Assembly: GCF_001625215.2 (NCBI RefSeq)
Contig: NC_030389.2
Coordinates: 41,095,454 to 41,159,453 of the forward strand
Length of the DNA: 64,000 nt
Reading direction: 5' to 3'
Source: Daucus carota subsp. sativus
Lineage: Eukaryota; Streptophyta; Magnoliopsida; Apiales; Apiaceae
Of this stretch, positions 11,835-23,450 are shown piece after piece. The notes under the pieces are model-generated. The model ran no database searches, was not told the DNA's origin, and worked only from the letters and a program-made list of their open reading frames with translations. Position numbers and translations under genes: made by a program. The first letter of the stretch is position 1; every line of letters begins with the position of its first letter.

Positions 11835-12082
11835 GGTGGTGTTTGGCTGGGCTTATAAGCCCGGCTTCTGAATTTATAAGTTAAAATCACTTATTTGTAC
11901 CGTTTGTGTAAAAAACCAAGAAGCACTTATAAAAAGTTAGGAATGCTAGTTTTTGTTTCACGACTTCTACTTATTTTCCAAACACTTCAATCACTTATAA
12001 GTCTTACTTCAATTCTCACTTCTACTTCAATTCTTTACTTTAAGCAATAAACACTTATTTTAAATTTATCTAAACGGCATCA
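11835..12082. mobile_element. MITE with GGTGTTTGG-type ends
   Basis: Left end ggtggtgtttggctgggc, with a palindromic gggcttataagccc next to it; right end ctaaacggcatc is its rough inverse. Inner matching halves (aagcacttataaaaagtt / aatcacttataagtctt). Same family as 62427-62673. Boundaries are approximate. Confidence 0.65.
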
Positions 12083-13252
12083 TATTTTCTTGTAATAATC
12101 ACTTGTCACATAATCGGATTTTTTTTAAAAAAAAGACATAAAATTAGAGAACCGAATTACCACCGGACTTTGTTTGATCCGGAGTACGGGTTTTCCATGA
12201 GAGTGAGAAATAAAGCATATGATTGAGTGAGGTGTTGTGTTTGATGCAGTGGTAAAGGCAATCTTGGACCGAGACAGTCAAAAAGAGGAAGAAAGAATCA
12301 AATTTTTGGTACAAAATTATAGAGAACGAGAGACATTCCTTCTTTTTCCACTAGCTTTTGTTGAATTATTGGAACTTGGACACATGTGTTAAGGTTTCGG
12401 AATACGTTGTAATGTGAATCACAATTTCTGCTGTCCGAACTAAAGTCTCAACTTTATTTTAAGCGGGAGGTGACTGGTGACCTGTGAGTATGGTCCGAGA
12501 GTAAAGTCCAAGTCAAATTTTTACAATTATTCTGATTATCAATTTTTTTTTATAAACGAGTTAATTCAATAATAAAAAGCCATACAGAATCTATATAAAC
12601 AGTCGCGTCGAACAAACAAAACACAGAAACAATCACAGATTAATCCATTCTTTTTGGAGATAAAATCACGTGATTTGTTGAAGATGATATATACACATGC
12701 TTCGTCACTTTCGCTTCCGCCACAAACAGTTTGCGCTATCGACTGAGAATGCAATCCCCTAACAATTTCAATTACTAAATCAAACACTATACTCACACAA
12801 ACGGTGAAAAAATAACAAAACTCACAAACGGTGAGACAACAAAAGAATCAAAATCAAACGTGACAACCTAGTAATCAGATGCGTAAATGAAATATTAGCT
12901 AAACCAAGGCAATCCTTAGATTTGGGGAACAAACCCACAAAAACAAGATAACTCGGACACTTTCGAGAATAAAATCACTGGAAAAAACGAGAAGTTCGTA
13001 ACTCTATGGAATTGAGATTTAAGAAAAACAAAGTCAGATTGGAAAATGTTTTGAATCCTCAGATCTGAAAAGACAAACAAATATCCAAAAAAGTTTTATT
13101 AAAAAGGGTTTGCCGCTGCTAAGAAAGAAAAAATAGAGCAGCGAAAACAAGGGTTTGCCGGAGCAAAAGTAATATATTTAATTCTGATTATCAATTGAGT
13201 GTTATTTGATCAATTACTCATAGAAAAGTTATTATTTTGTTAATCATCGATC
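12083..13252. other. Spacer, no gene seen
   Basis: No convincing coding region on either strand; composition is mixed and A-rich. A few gene-like phrases (for example gattgagtgaggtgttgtgtt) could not be assigned. Confidence 0.45.
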
Positions 13253-13792
13253 ATCAATATACTTATATAAAGGAGAAGCGAGGGGCGTGTATGTGGCGTC
13301 TCTCATATCGTTCTATTCTATTTTTCTAATTTTTTGGAATTTTTGGATGAAAAATATCAAAAATTAGAACCACCTTTTTAGTTTTGAGTATATTAGAAGC
13401 AAGTTTCAGAATCTGATTTTGTTTCAGATTATTTATGGAATATAGTAGCTTGAAAATTTTAATCTGATTTTGTTTCAGATTATTTAATTATGGGAAAGAT
13501 TAGCACACAAGTCTCTCTATACCTATAAATACCCGTATAGATTATAGAGTTTAGGTAGTTCTCTTGCTCGATTTCTATCTCGGTAGTGCCATTTTTCTGC
13601 GACGATAAGTGAAGTTTGTTTATACATTATTAAAAAAATAAAGGTTGTTGCAAGCAAAGGTAGTTATAGACTGCTATGTGGGAGTCAACAAATCCAAATA
13701 CGGGAAAAGAATATAGTATTGACATGATATTTATGGATGATATCAATAAATTAACTATTAGTGATGTATGTTTGTTGGTTATTTTTTTATAG

Positions 13793-13985
13793 GGTTTGTC
13801 TAGTTTGTGCCCATGGGCACATGCTAAGCGCGGAATTTGATAAGTTTGGGAGGTTTTGATTTGTGTGGTTGTTGTATTTGCAGGGGGTCCATCATTATTA
13901 AGATAGGAGAGCCAATCAAAATCTCCCAAGTTTCTAAAATTCCGCGCTTATCATGTGCCCATGGGCACACACTAGAAAAACCGTT
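13793..13985. mobile_element. Fold-back element with GTGCCCATGGGCAC palindrome at both ends
   Basis: The left half (tctagtttgtgcccatgggc, then acatgctaagcgcggaattt) is mirrored by the right half (aaattccgcgcttatcatgt, then gcccatgggcacacactaga). Each end is itself a 14-bp perfect palindrome. Same kind of element as 55463-55651. Confidence 0.7.
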
Positions 13986-14259
13986 TTTTATAATATTTGT
14001 TTTGTTTATCGGACATGTTTGTTGTTGTTAATTTTTATATGATTTACTCTGCATACTGGAAAAAATTATTCATGCATTATCTGTTTGCTCCGTTCAACCA
14101 ACTTTTAAGTGTGGGCACACACTAGAAAAACCGTTTTTTATAATATTTGTTTTGTTTATCGGACATGTTTGTTGTTGTTAATTTTTATATGATTTACTCT
14201 GCATACATGAAGAATTATTCATGCATTATCTGTTTGCTCCGTTCAACCAACTTTTAAGT
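13962..14259. repeat. Tandem duplication, 150-bp unit, two copies
   Basis: Copies 13962-14111 and 14112-14259 are nearly identical (tgggcacacactagaaaaac ... ccaacttttaagt); they differ by a short indel near actggaaaaaa/acatgaaga. The first unit begins inside the right end of the fold-back element. Outside this, a second direct repeat (tgtttatacattattaaa, ataaaggttgtt) flanks the block at 13618-13675 and 14267-14322. Confidence 0.9.
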
Positions 14260-14869
14260 GAAGGCTGTTTATACACTATTAAAAAATAAAGGTTGTTACA
14301 AGCAAAGGTAGTTATAGACCACTATCTCACGGATTTAAGTTAGATATTTTTGTGTACAATCAATCCAAAAAAATTGGAGGAAGGTGATAATGTAAGAACA
14401 TGATTACTTTTAAAAAAAACAAATAAAATTAAGATTCGTCGTACTTTAAATTGTTAATTACGTGTATAAATTTATTTTCATTTTTTCACAATGTATTATA
14501 GTCCAATTTTGCAATTATATATATTATTATTGGTATTACATCAAGATTTTTATAATATAAAATTTATTTTATCCTAAAAATATTAATTTTGAATCATTAA
14601 TATATTTTTTATAAACAACCACAAAATTATTTTATTCTGTAAATATTAATATTAAATTATTAATATAATTTTTATAAACCGCCGCAACGCGCGGCTTCTC
14701 AACTTTGGAATATAAATCTCATCCATTTTCAATACAATATGCATTCAGATTTCACTCTACAGTTAACAATGCATGCAGATTATTAATTTAAAAAAAACTG
14801 TAATTATTTTTAAGTGTCAACATATTTCGTATTTCGCCAAAAACACTTTCTTATGTAACCAAACTTATG

Positions 14870-15122
14870 TTGTGTTTGGTTGGGGAGAATGGAATGGAAT
14901 GAAATGAGTAAAAATACATGAAAGAAAGTTTTGAAAAAAATTTGAGAAAGTGCAAAATTGCTATGATGAGATTGAGAAGAAATTGAGGATGAGAGAGAAT
15001 GGAGCATTCCATCTCAAATGGAATGGAATAGAGGAATGAATGAAATTTCTTAAAAATTATCAATAAGATAGTTCATTTTTCATTCCATTCCTCCCGGAAT
15101 CATTCATCCCAACCAAACACAA
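14870..15122. mobile_element. MITE with TTGTGTTTGGTTGGG ends
   Basis: Left ttgtgtttggttgggga and right tcatcccaaccaaacacaa are inverse. Inner halves also pair (gaatggaatggaatg / cattccattcctcc). Same type as the element in dymeclin intron 12 (35653). No clear target duplication. Confidence 0.75.
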
Positions 15123-15233
15123 CAATTTGTCACACAACAATTTCGGGAGAATCCCCAACTGGAATTTTATATTCTTTTAGGAGTGTACATATATGACAAA
15201 ATTAAAATAAAATGCCCCATTATATATTTTATA

Positions 15234-15492
15234 CTCCCTCCGTCCCTAAATACTTTTCCTGTTTCTCCTTTTCACGTTTGCCAACACACACTTTTGATCA
15301 TTAATATCTTTAATTTTATATTAGTATTAAATATAAAAATTTCACTGTATTAAAGTACTCGTAAATACGAACCCAACAAGATCACTCATGATTATATTTA
15401 GTATTATAGATTAGACGTAAATTAGTCATTTGTCTCATGTTATGAACAGTCCCGACATATCAAACGAGAAAAGCTTTTTGGGACGGAGGGAG
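15234..15492. mobile_element. Stowaway MITE, 259-bp family
   Basis: CTCCCTCCGTCCC and its exact inverse, TA on both sides. Length and interior equal those of 5842-6100. It lies about 110 bases upstream of the first ARD gene. Confidence 0.92.
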
Positions 15493-15602
15493 TACTAAAA
15501 TTTAAGCTCAAGCCTAATTCAAAAATCAAATTATTTTAATTTTTGGTCATCATTTCCAGCAACACTGATCAGATTCAGTGTGGTCTATTCTCAGGAATAA
15601 AC

Positions 15603-18218
15603 ATGGCGATTAAGGTAAACAATTGACTTCTTAATAATTTCATTTTTCTTGCCAAGTCTTTATACTCATTTTATGTGTGCTTAATTTGATATGGGTTTCT
15701 CTTATATGTGAGTATATTGTATATATAGGCATGGTTTACGGAAGAAAATGATCAAGATAAAAGGCTTCCTCATCATTGCAACCCTCAAGAATTTGTTTCC
15801 CCTCATCATTTAGCAGGTTTTCTTCTTGGTCTTGTTTAAAGTTTCAAACTTTGGAGCTATTTTTATGATCTGATGACAAAGATTTATACAGATATTGGAG
15901 TTCTTTATTGGCATTTGAACCCGAAGAATTACGAGAATGATGAAGAATTGCTCAAGATCAGACAAGATAGGGGCTATAATTACATGGTAGCTACCTGTGT
16001 GTGTGTGTGTGTTTTTCTTTTTTGTGCCCCTCTATAGAATTGGAATTTAACTCTTTAGAAATTCAATTTAATGTAAAATGTTGATTGTTTAGTAGCCTCG
16101 ATAAGATAATATGTTTTTTATGGTCTGATTATAAGATGTGCAGATTAGTTTTATGTCCATTACTTGATAACTGTTATGATTTTGGTTAGAATTAGGGCTA
16201 GACAGGCATAGAGAGACTTCGTTTTGAAAGATGTAAGTTGTGTATTTCCGTGATGATTTATAGAGGTCTTACAGTAACTAGTCCGATAAAGAGGGTTTAA
16301 AATTTGGGGATAGAATATTGCTGTGGAGGTGCTAGTTTTTTTTAAAAAGTGGAAGGTGCTGGTTTTTTTCCAGGACATGCTGGATTTATGCCCTGAGAAA
16401 GTGGAGAACTATGAGCAGAAACTGAGGAATTTCTATACTGAGCATATTCATGCTAATGAAGAGATACGTTATTGTTTGAAAGGGAATGGGTATTTTGATG
16501 TACGGGACAAGGATGATCGTTGGATTCGAATTTGGATAAGGCCAGGTGATCTCATTATACTGCCGGCAGGGATTTACCACCGCTTCACTCTTGACACGTC
16601 TAACTATATTAAGGTAACTAATGACTCTTGGTTGAACTATCTGCTTACTGTTTGAAGACTTGTAAGAGCATTTGGGGTTTCGAGTTTTACTAGTGATCAT
16701 GATGACACTTTATAGACATGCAGGCTTGGTGTTTATACCAGTCACAATAAGCTAAATGCTTAAATGCTCACATTAACTTGTATAATACCACTAAGTAATT
16801 TATTTCACATTAATATGAGTAAGAAATGATTACTGTCTGCTAAAAACTATTCTTGATCGTGTTTTCAATATAATTAAATAATATAGTCGGATTTTCCAAT
16901 CACCTATGTTACTCCGACTCTTTTGTTTAGGTGGTCGTACTTGTGTCCGACACTTGGACACTCGGTCTCAGACACAACACTTATTCCGTGTCGGATTCTT
17001 TGATTGAAATGTGGCACTTTGACCAACTAAAAGACCACATAAGTTGAATATACAATGCAAACCAGAAAAAAAAGAAGCTAAAATTAAAAACAAGTGGAGT
17101 AGATCCCTAATTTGCAAAATCCCCTACATAATTGTGTTTGATCAGAACTTGATAGTTACTTATTGTTAAGGTATCCACTTTCCATGCTTATTTATTAATG
17201 TATTATGTCATGTCCCCATACCTGTGTCTAAAAAATTAGGACAGTGTCCCCATGGCCCCATTTTAAAGATTTTTCGAGTACAACACTCGGATATGTATCC
17301 TATCCGACACTTCGTACCCGAGTCAGAATAACATAACTAATCACAGATAACTTTATTCACATTATCTCATAGTGCTAATAGCCTGGATAACTCATCACCT
17401 ATATACAATTATTCTTGCCCTGAACTCCTCTAGTGGCATCCTTATATTGCTGGCTCGAGAAGCCAATTTCAATTGCAATAGATTCAAGTAACCAGATATA
17501 AGGTGCAAGTGTAATCACGCAAAGGATAAATACTCATATTAATTCTCCTTTATAAAAATATTTATGAAGTGTTTCTTTGGAGATTAGATATGTTGTTCTA
17601 AGAAAGACAAGATATAAGAAGCAGTTTGAAGATTAATATTTGGTAGATGACATCAGTGTCTGTCCTTCGACACTAGTTTTTAAGTTTAAGAGCACTTGCA
17701 CGATTTAAGTTCATTGACTAAAATGTCTGAACAGTGATGGCAAATTTGATCCAAACTTCCTGAATTCATTGTTATAAATTGTTATAGGTAGCGGTTAGTT
17801 TGATCCTCCATCTAAAATTGATGGGGTTATTTAGTCCTTTATATTATTATATTTCGGTTGCATGTTAGGTAAATAATACAAACTGCCAGTTGTCAGATTA
17901 TCTTAACATTGTTCCTCTGTGATAAGACCAAAGTTGTGTAAAATCAATACTCATGTAATATGTTACGAAGTAGTCATTATTTTTTATTTTAAATATTATC
18001 ATCAAGTAGTGCTGGTGGGTTTATATCACTTTCATATTTTGCTGAGCTATTTGATTGAATCTTATTGAGATTTGGTGGTGCAGTTGATGAGGTTGTTCCT
18101 GGGAGAGCCGGTCTGGACTGCACATAATCGGCCACAAGATAATCATCCTTCTCGACGAGAGTACATCAAGAATTTCACCAGTAAGGTTGGAGTTGGTTCC
18201 CCTCTTGAAGCTCACTGA
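15603..18218 (+). CDS. ARD: Acireductone dioxygenase, paralogue 1 (5 exons)
   Basis: Exons 15603-15614, 15729-15816, 15892-15986, 16374-16613, 18084-18218; 570 nt, 189 aa. Cupin-fold ARD: the metal ligands are visible in [12 protein letters not shown] (His, His, Glu) and in [11 protein letters not shown] (His). The enzyme cleaves 1,2-dihydroxy-3-keto-5-methylthiopentene in the methionine salvage (Yang) cycle; with Fe it gives 2-keto-4-methylthiobutyrate and formate, with Ni it gives CO by-products. Length matches the family. The first exon codes only MAIK, which is why simple ORF calling misses the start. Compared with the next gene it lacks two introns: the one after the GN/GS turn and the one before REY/KEY. 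A Stowaway MITE lies just upstream. Confidence 0.95.
16903..17337. mobile_element. MITE-like inverted-terminal element in ARD intron 4
   Basis: Left cctatgttactccgactc and right gagtcagaataacataac are inverse. Inner gtgtccgacac and tccgacacttcg segments also mirror. Flanks share only aatca, so the target duplication, if any, is decayed. Possibly Mutator-type. Confidence 0.6.
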
Positions 18219-19437
18219 GGCAGAACATAAATATAGAGTCTCAGTACCTGACTGCGTCGATTATATAATATATCTTCTATCAGTACTGTACTTTTCAAAT
18301 TTGAACGCACACTATATATAATCTGCTTACACCAATTAATCCCGGGACTATGGGACTAGTGGTCACATGTTTTGCTAGAGCTGTCAGAACATATTTCTGT
18401 AAGCAGCTAAGCTTATGCCTTATAATGTTCAAAATGGTTGTAAAATGTAAATGGTCTACGACCAGTTAGCAGTTTTGTTTTCGAGTTCTATCAGCAACTG
18501 TCAAATGCCCCGTCATAAACATCCATCATCTATGCTAAATGCTATGCTTAGTCCGCAGAAGAGAGCGAGTTCAAAATTACCATTTCCAGTTTCATCCATG
18601 TGCATAAAGAGGCCATTAATTAGAAACAGTATAATTTTTGTTTTTACTGCATCTTATTTACATGTCAAAATCAAATCCGTCCTACTCAGATTGCATCCTT
18701 TTGGTTAGAGTAGGTATTCACATTTTTCAGGACTCGGTTTTAATGTTTTAGTGCTCACCAAGTATTTGGTTAACTTCCGATTAGATCGATCTAAATTGAG
18801 TGCTTATTCTACTACCTTATGACTTTGATGACATATATACCTAATCAACTTTTAGTCTTTGCGCAAAAAATAATTACTTAAACTCTGAAAATGTTTTATA
18901 TACGGAGAGTACTCCTTATATTCACACGAGCAAACTTCAATTTATATTTAATCCATGAATAAGCTTCATTTTGAATTCAAGATAGTAGATACTTACTTTG
19001 AATTTCAATATAATATTGGATATATCTGTTAGGCTTTTTTTTATGAAAATAAGAAATTATTTTGAAAAGATATTTGACATCTATAAAATAATTTTTAGTA
19101 TTACATATTTAATAGATATTAAATATTAATTATTTATAGAAATAAGTCACTTGTTTGCAGAATAAATCACATATCCATACATATATTTTTTCAAGAATAA
19201 GTTATCTAATTCAAAAATAATACAAGCCATACAAGTCTATTTTATGCTTAAATAGTAAAAGTGAAGTTATTTATCAATTCACAAAATCATACTATTCAAA
19301 ATTGTTTCTCTAGGTAATACGGGTCAAACTCTTCTTAGAGGAGCATTATATATACAGCAGAACACTGAGGAATTCGTTTAAAGATTAGCTTCAGTCATCA
19401 GAATCTTGTTCCACGAAAATCCTTACTACATCAAAAG
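18219..19437. other. Spacer between the two ARD genes
   Basis: Holds the 3' UTR of the first and promoter of the second ARD gene. No further gene or clear repeat seen; AT-rich. Confidence 0.5.
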
Positions 19438-21665
19438 ATGCAAATGGGGTCAACAATAAAGGTAAGCTCTTCTGTGCTCTATGTTTGCATTTGATCTGCA
19501 TAGAATATGCACACACAAACATATAATTCACTGCAATGAACTAACATTTTTTTACTACCTTTTCTGTTTGTTGTTTCCCATAGATTATTTGACTTGTTGG
19601 TGAGTTTGAATTTAGTTGAATATGGAAATCCATCAGTGTCAAGTTCATTATTTGCAGTCTATAAGGATTAGTGGATTACTATCACCTTAGCTCTTAGGTT
19701 CTTGATATGTATGAACTTCTTGCTGTGTCTGGTTGGCTGAAATGGAGCTATGGCTTCGTGTAGTGAGGTCTGCTTACATCTCACCCTCGACGAACTTCTA
19801 CTTACGAGTGGGACATATTTTGTGTGTTTGGTTGGTTAGAATGTAGATGAAAATGATATGACACTTTGAAGAAACATAGAGCTAGACTGATGAGAGGAGA
19901 TTTGTATATGATCTAAACTTTTTTAGATAATGAACGTTGTGTGCAGAAGAGAACCATTTCAGAATTCAGTCCCAGCATTCTGAACCCTTTGTTTTATTAA
20001 AAAAATCTTGTAGAAAATTTGCTGTGGACCGAGTCTGATCTTGTAATTAGATTGACGGATGAAAGTTGGTGGTATTAATTGGCTTAATGTTTGGGAAGAG
20101 GGTTGGTAATAACATATTTTGTAATAATTAACCTAATTATAGTGCTAGTGCTTAAAGTGCCAGTGACAAAAATAATCTGCAGCTATTTCATTTAGGCTGC
20201 TGTCAACAAGATGTTACTGAAAGCAAGTCAATGCTGTATTTCCATTCTGTTTTCTGAATGTTGTTACTAATTTTTATAAATCATACAAGCTACGATAATC
20301 AAACTCACTGCATACAATGATTAAAACCTGCTATGGTTAAACATTTGGCGTAGCAACACATAAGATTTTTGGCATAGACAAGGAAGAAAATATGTATAGT
20401 TTTCAGCATTTCGGTTTCGTACAGGATGACAGGGAGGAAGTTTTACAGGCATGGTATATGGATGATACTGATGATGATCAAAGATTACCCCATCACCGAA
20501 ATCCAAAGGAATTTGTCTCGTTGGAGAAACTTGCTGGTATGTACTTGCACTAAACAATACAATATCATCTAAACATTGATAATTCTCTAAGTGAGCCTGT
20601 TGTCCTGTGTTAATTTGCAGGACTTGGGGTGCTCAGCTGGCGATTAGATGCAGATAATTATGAAACAGATGACGAGTTAAAGAAAATTCGTGAAACTCGT
20701 GGATACTCTTACACGGTAAGAAAAATGTCCCGTTTCACTTATTTGATAATGAGTATTGTTTCAACTTTCAGCTATTCAACTCTGTATGCAAAGTACAGCA
20801 ATTAGAACTGTATAACAAAGTGAAAGGTTTTTTACAGGACTTCCGTGAGGTGTGCCCTGAAAACTTGCCGAATTATGAACAGACAATAAAAACCTTTTTT
20901 CGAGAACATCTTCACATTGATGAGGAAATCCGTTATTGTGTTGCTGGAAGCTGTAAAGACTAAAGATTACTTTTCAGATTTGCTTTTTTAGTTAGAATTT
21001 GACAACCATCTACCAGTTCCAGGTTCTCTAATTCTATCCCATCCCTTCTTTTCTTGAAGGTTATTATGATGTAAGGGATCATGATGATAATTGGATCCGC
21101 CTAATGGTAAAGAAAGGCGGAATGATTATACTGCCTGCTGGAATCTATCATCGGTTCACTCTTGATACAAACAATCATGTTAAGGTAATAACAGTTGCAT
21201 GCATTCACCTCTGGACTATTCCTTGATAAGCACAGTGCATTTTTGTCCTACATATACTTTTAAAAGCTCTCCTACATAATTCGGTTAAATTGTCTAAATA
21301 TGGTTGGTGCCTTGCTTTCTATTATGCAATTGATCTGGGACATTTAATACATTTGTCTTTTTCAAAATGGAGCAGATAAGATTGATTTAGTACACCATTT
21401 TGCTATTTGATACTAAGATATGCTTGTCCATCACTCACCAGGTTATGCGGCTTTTTGTTGGCGATCCTATATGGACTCCTTATAGTCGTCCACATGATCA
21501 TCTGCCTGCAAGGTTTGCTTTTGTTGGACTGCTGGCATTTGGATTTGAGTCTGTGTTTCTAAAATATATTTAGAAACTAATCATTTGATTTCATATAGGA
21601 AGGAGTATCTGGAATCCTTTATCCATAAGGCAGATGAAAATACCTCTGTGGATGCCGCAGCTTGA
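19438..21665 (+). CDS. ARD: Acireductone dioxygenase, paralogue 2 (7 exons)
   Basis: Exons 19438-19461, 20425-20536, 20621-20715, 20838-20952, 21060-21184, 21442-21512, 21599-21665; 609 nt, 202 aa. Ligands are present in [12 protein letters not shown] and [11 protein letters not shown]. The acidic N-terminal part ([15 protein letters not shown]) and [11 protein letters not shown] resemble the Arabidopsis ARD1/ARD2 type, whereas the upstream gene is of the other plant type, so this is an old tandem pair and not a recent copy. One oddity: the conserved Gly of the AGSGYFDVRD turn reads Cys (AGSCYYDVRD), and the change sits on the last base of exon 4, where T replaces the usual G before GTAAAG. 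This might weaken the splice site. Role: methionine salvage in the cytosol. Confidence 0.95.
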
Positions 21666-22250
21666 TAACATACACTCAAGATTGATGAAAAGTAATCTAC
21701 CCTTTCTCAACTTGTTTGTCAATAAGATTAGTACTGCTAATTTGATTAATTAAATAACGTGTAACACTTGTTTTCCTCCAATGGCCTGAAACACATCAGT
21801 AGGGTGAGGAAACTTGCAAACTCGAGAATTCTAATGTGGATTATGTTAATCCTTTTGTTACAATAATATCTGTTCTTTCTAAGAATTTCACCATAAACAG
21901 TTGAATTTGATGAAATTATCTATTATCATGAAACTAGGGAATCATCTCAAATAACAAGTAATGTATGTTTCTTTGAATCCAGAAACAAGAAAATAAATCT
22001 TAGTAGGAATTACCAGCAGTTCGAATATTCAGTGGTTGAATCTCCACTAATGTTATTTATCAAGTATTCTTATGTTTTAGTACTATTTTCGATAAAAAGA
22101 AGAAACTAGCATATTTTTTTGACATGTTACCATGTACTGGCTTGAGAATTTACGCTTTGTTTTGCAGAAATTGCAGTGAAAGGCTTCAAGAAAGTGCTAT
22201 ATAGGCATGTTGTACTTTATTGGACACAATTTTAGACATTTTTTTTTTCT
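21666..22250. other. 3' flank of ARD paralogue 2
   Basis: Likely 3' UTR and spacer. No gene seen. Confidence 0.45.
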
Positions 22251-22259
22251 TGTTGGAAT

Positions 22260-22466
22260 GTGAGAATTGTGTTTGTAAGTAATCAGTGCACCCTGTGGAA
22301 CCTTTTTGGTGAATTTTTGAGTGAAGGTCGTAAAACAAATATTGTAATCAGGCGGATGTTAGATGGCTTATGCAAGAATCAATACATTGATAAAGTAATG
22401 TCCTTGTTTATTGGGCGAGGCGAATACGCTTCTTTTAGAAATGAAGACACTTGTTCCGCTGAGTAA
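22260..22466 (+). pseudogene. PPR-repeat scrap
   Basis: A 68-codon open stretch without a proper start contains RRMLDGLCKNQYIDKVMSLF, which fits one pentatricopeptide motif of the Rf-like type (LIDGLCKxGxIDxAMxLF). Nothing around it extends the repeat array. Most likely a relic of a PPR gene; a chance match cannot be excluded. Confidence 0.45.
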
Positions 22467-23450
22467 AGCATGGTGGAAATATTGTGATACATGCTGTAAT
22501 TTAACATCTGTTTGCTCTTGGTACAGACAACTATACTATGAGTAATGTTATAATTTAATTACCACAATGGTTGTGGCTTATTGTAATTAGTTGCATCATA
22601 TAATTACTTATTCCACTTTTTGCAGAATTAAGTAGGTTTTATTTTCAGTTTTCACCCTTGTTCTCCTAAGCAGATCAGATCATAGGCTTGGAAATGAAAT
22701 TTCGTCCAGCACAGATTATTTAGTACAACCACTCTAAGATTGGCACCTGTCCACCAACTACACTGTTTAAAGCGACAATCCACCTAGAAAATGCATAGAT
22801 TGCAAGGATTTAATTGGGAGATCCAGGGGGGACCTTAGGGCCACCATCTTTGTTTATTCATCAGTGACACCAGAGATGCTTACTTTGATTACTATGTATT
22901 CCATACATTATAAAAATTTTGACAGTTGATTTGTTATTATTGTTTTGCTGGCAATCAAAACTTCTAAAAAGTACCTGTACCGTTATACTGGTCGTACCCG
23001 GTGTACAAGACTTTGCCTCGACAATATTCATGTTATCTCAGTCTTGAAACATACATGATCAATCCTTAATAATGGTAAGCACACTTCTTTCCCCTTTTGT
23101 CTGAGTGCTGGCACATGTTTCATCATCTGTGTCACACCTGTCCTTTGGCTTCTATAAAGAAACAAAAGTAAACGCTCTGCCTAACAGCTTCCCAATATAG
23201 AAAGACACGGGGGATCATTTTGGCGAGTCCCATCTTGATCCCCTTTCATCATTGACTTACCATCTGTCCATTGATCCACTCAGCAAATGCTAATAAATAT
23301 TGTTGTTGCCTATCACATTTCACAAATCTTAATCACATCTAGTACTCTCGTACTCTAATTTCGAGTGGGACATACTGTGTGTTTTTGTTTTGACAGTAAG
23401 TTCACTTCTAGTTTTGCTTACTATCAATCAAAGCTCTGTTTGTTGCTTGT
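22467..23450. other. Upstream region of the HSF gene
   Basis: No ORF. Possible 5' UTR intron: a GTAAGC after aataatg at about 23074 and a ttttgacag at about 23396, unproven. Confidence 0.4.

Larger units (their letters stand above)
13253..14701 (+). mobile_element. Probable non-autonomous Helitron carrying internal repeats
   Basis: The left end reads tcaatatacttatataaagg and continues agaagcgaggggcg, the look of plant Helitron 5' ends (TC start). Near the right end lies a GC-rich hairpin (GCCGC-aacgc-GCGGC, within 14682-14698) followed by ttctcaac, like Helitron 3' hairpins, but the canonical CTRR is not intact. It holds a 28-bp direct repeat (13414 and 13462), the fold-back element at 13793 and the 150-bp tandem duplication at 13962. 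No Rep/helicase ORF. Confidence 0.5.

Noticed and set aside
14351-14680. Highly AT-rich stretch considered as a matrix-attachment region or origin
   Set aside because: Nothing beyond base composition supports it, and it fits the inside of the probable Helitron.
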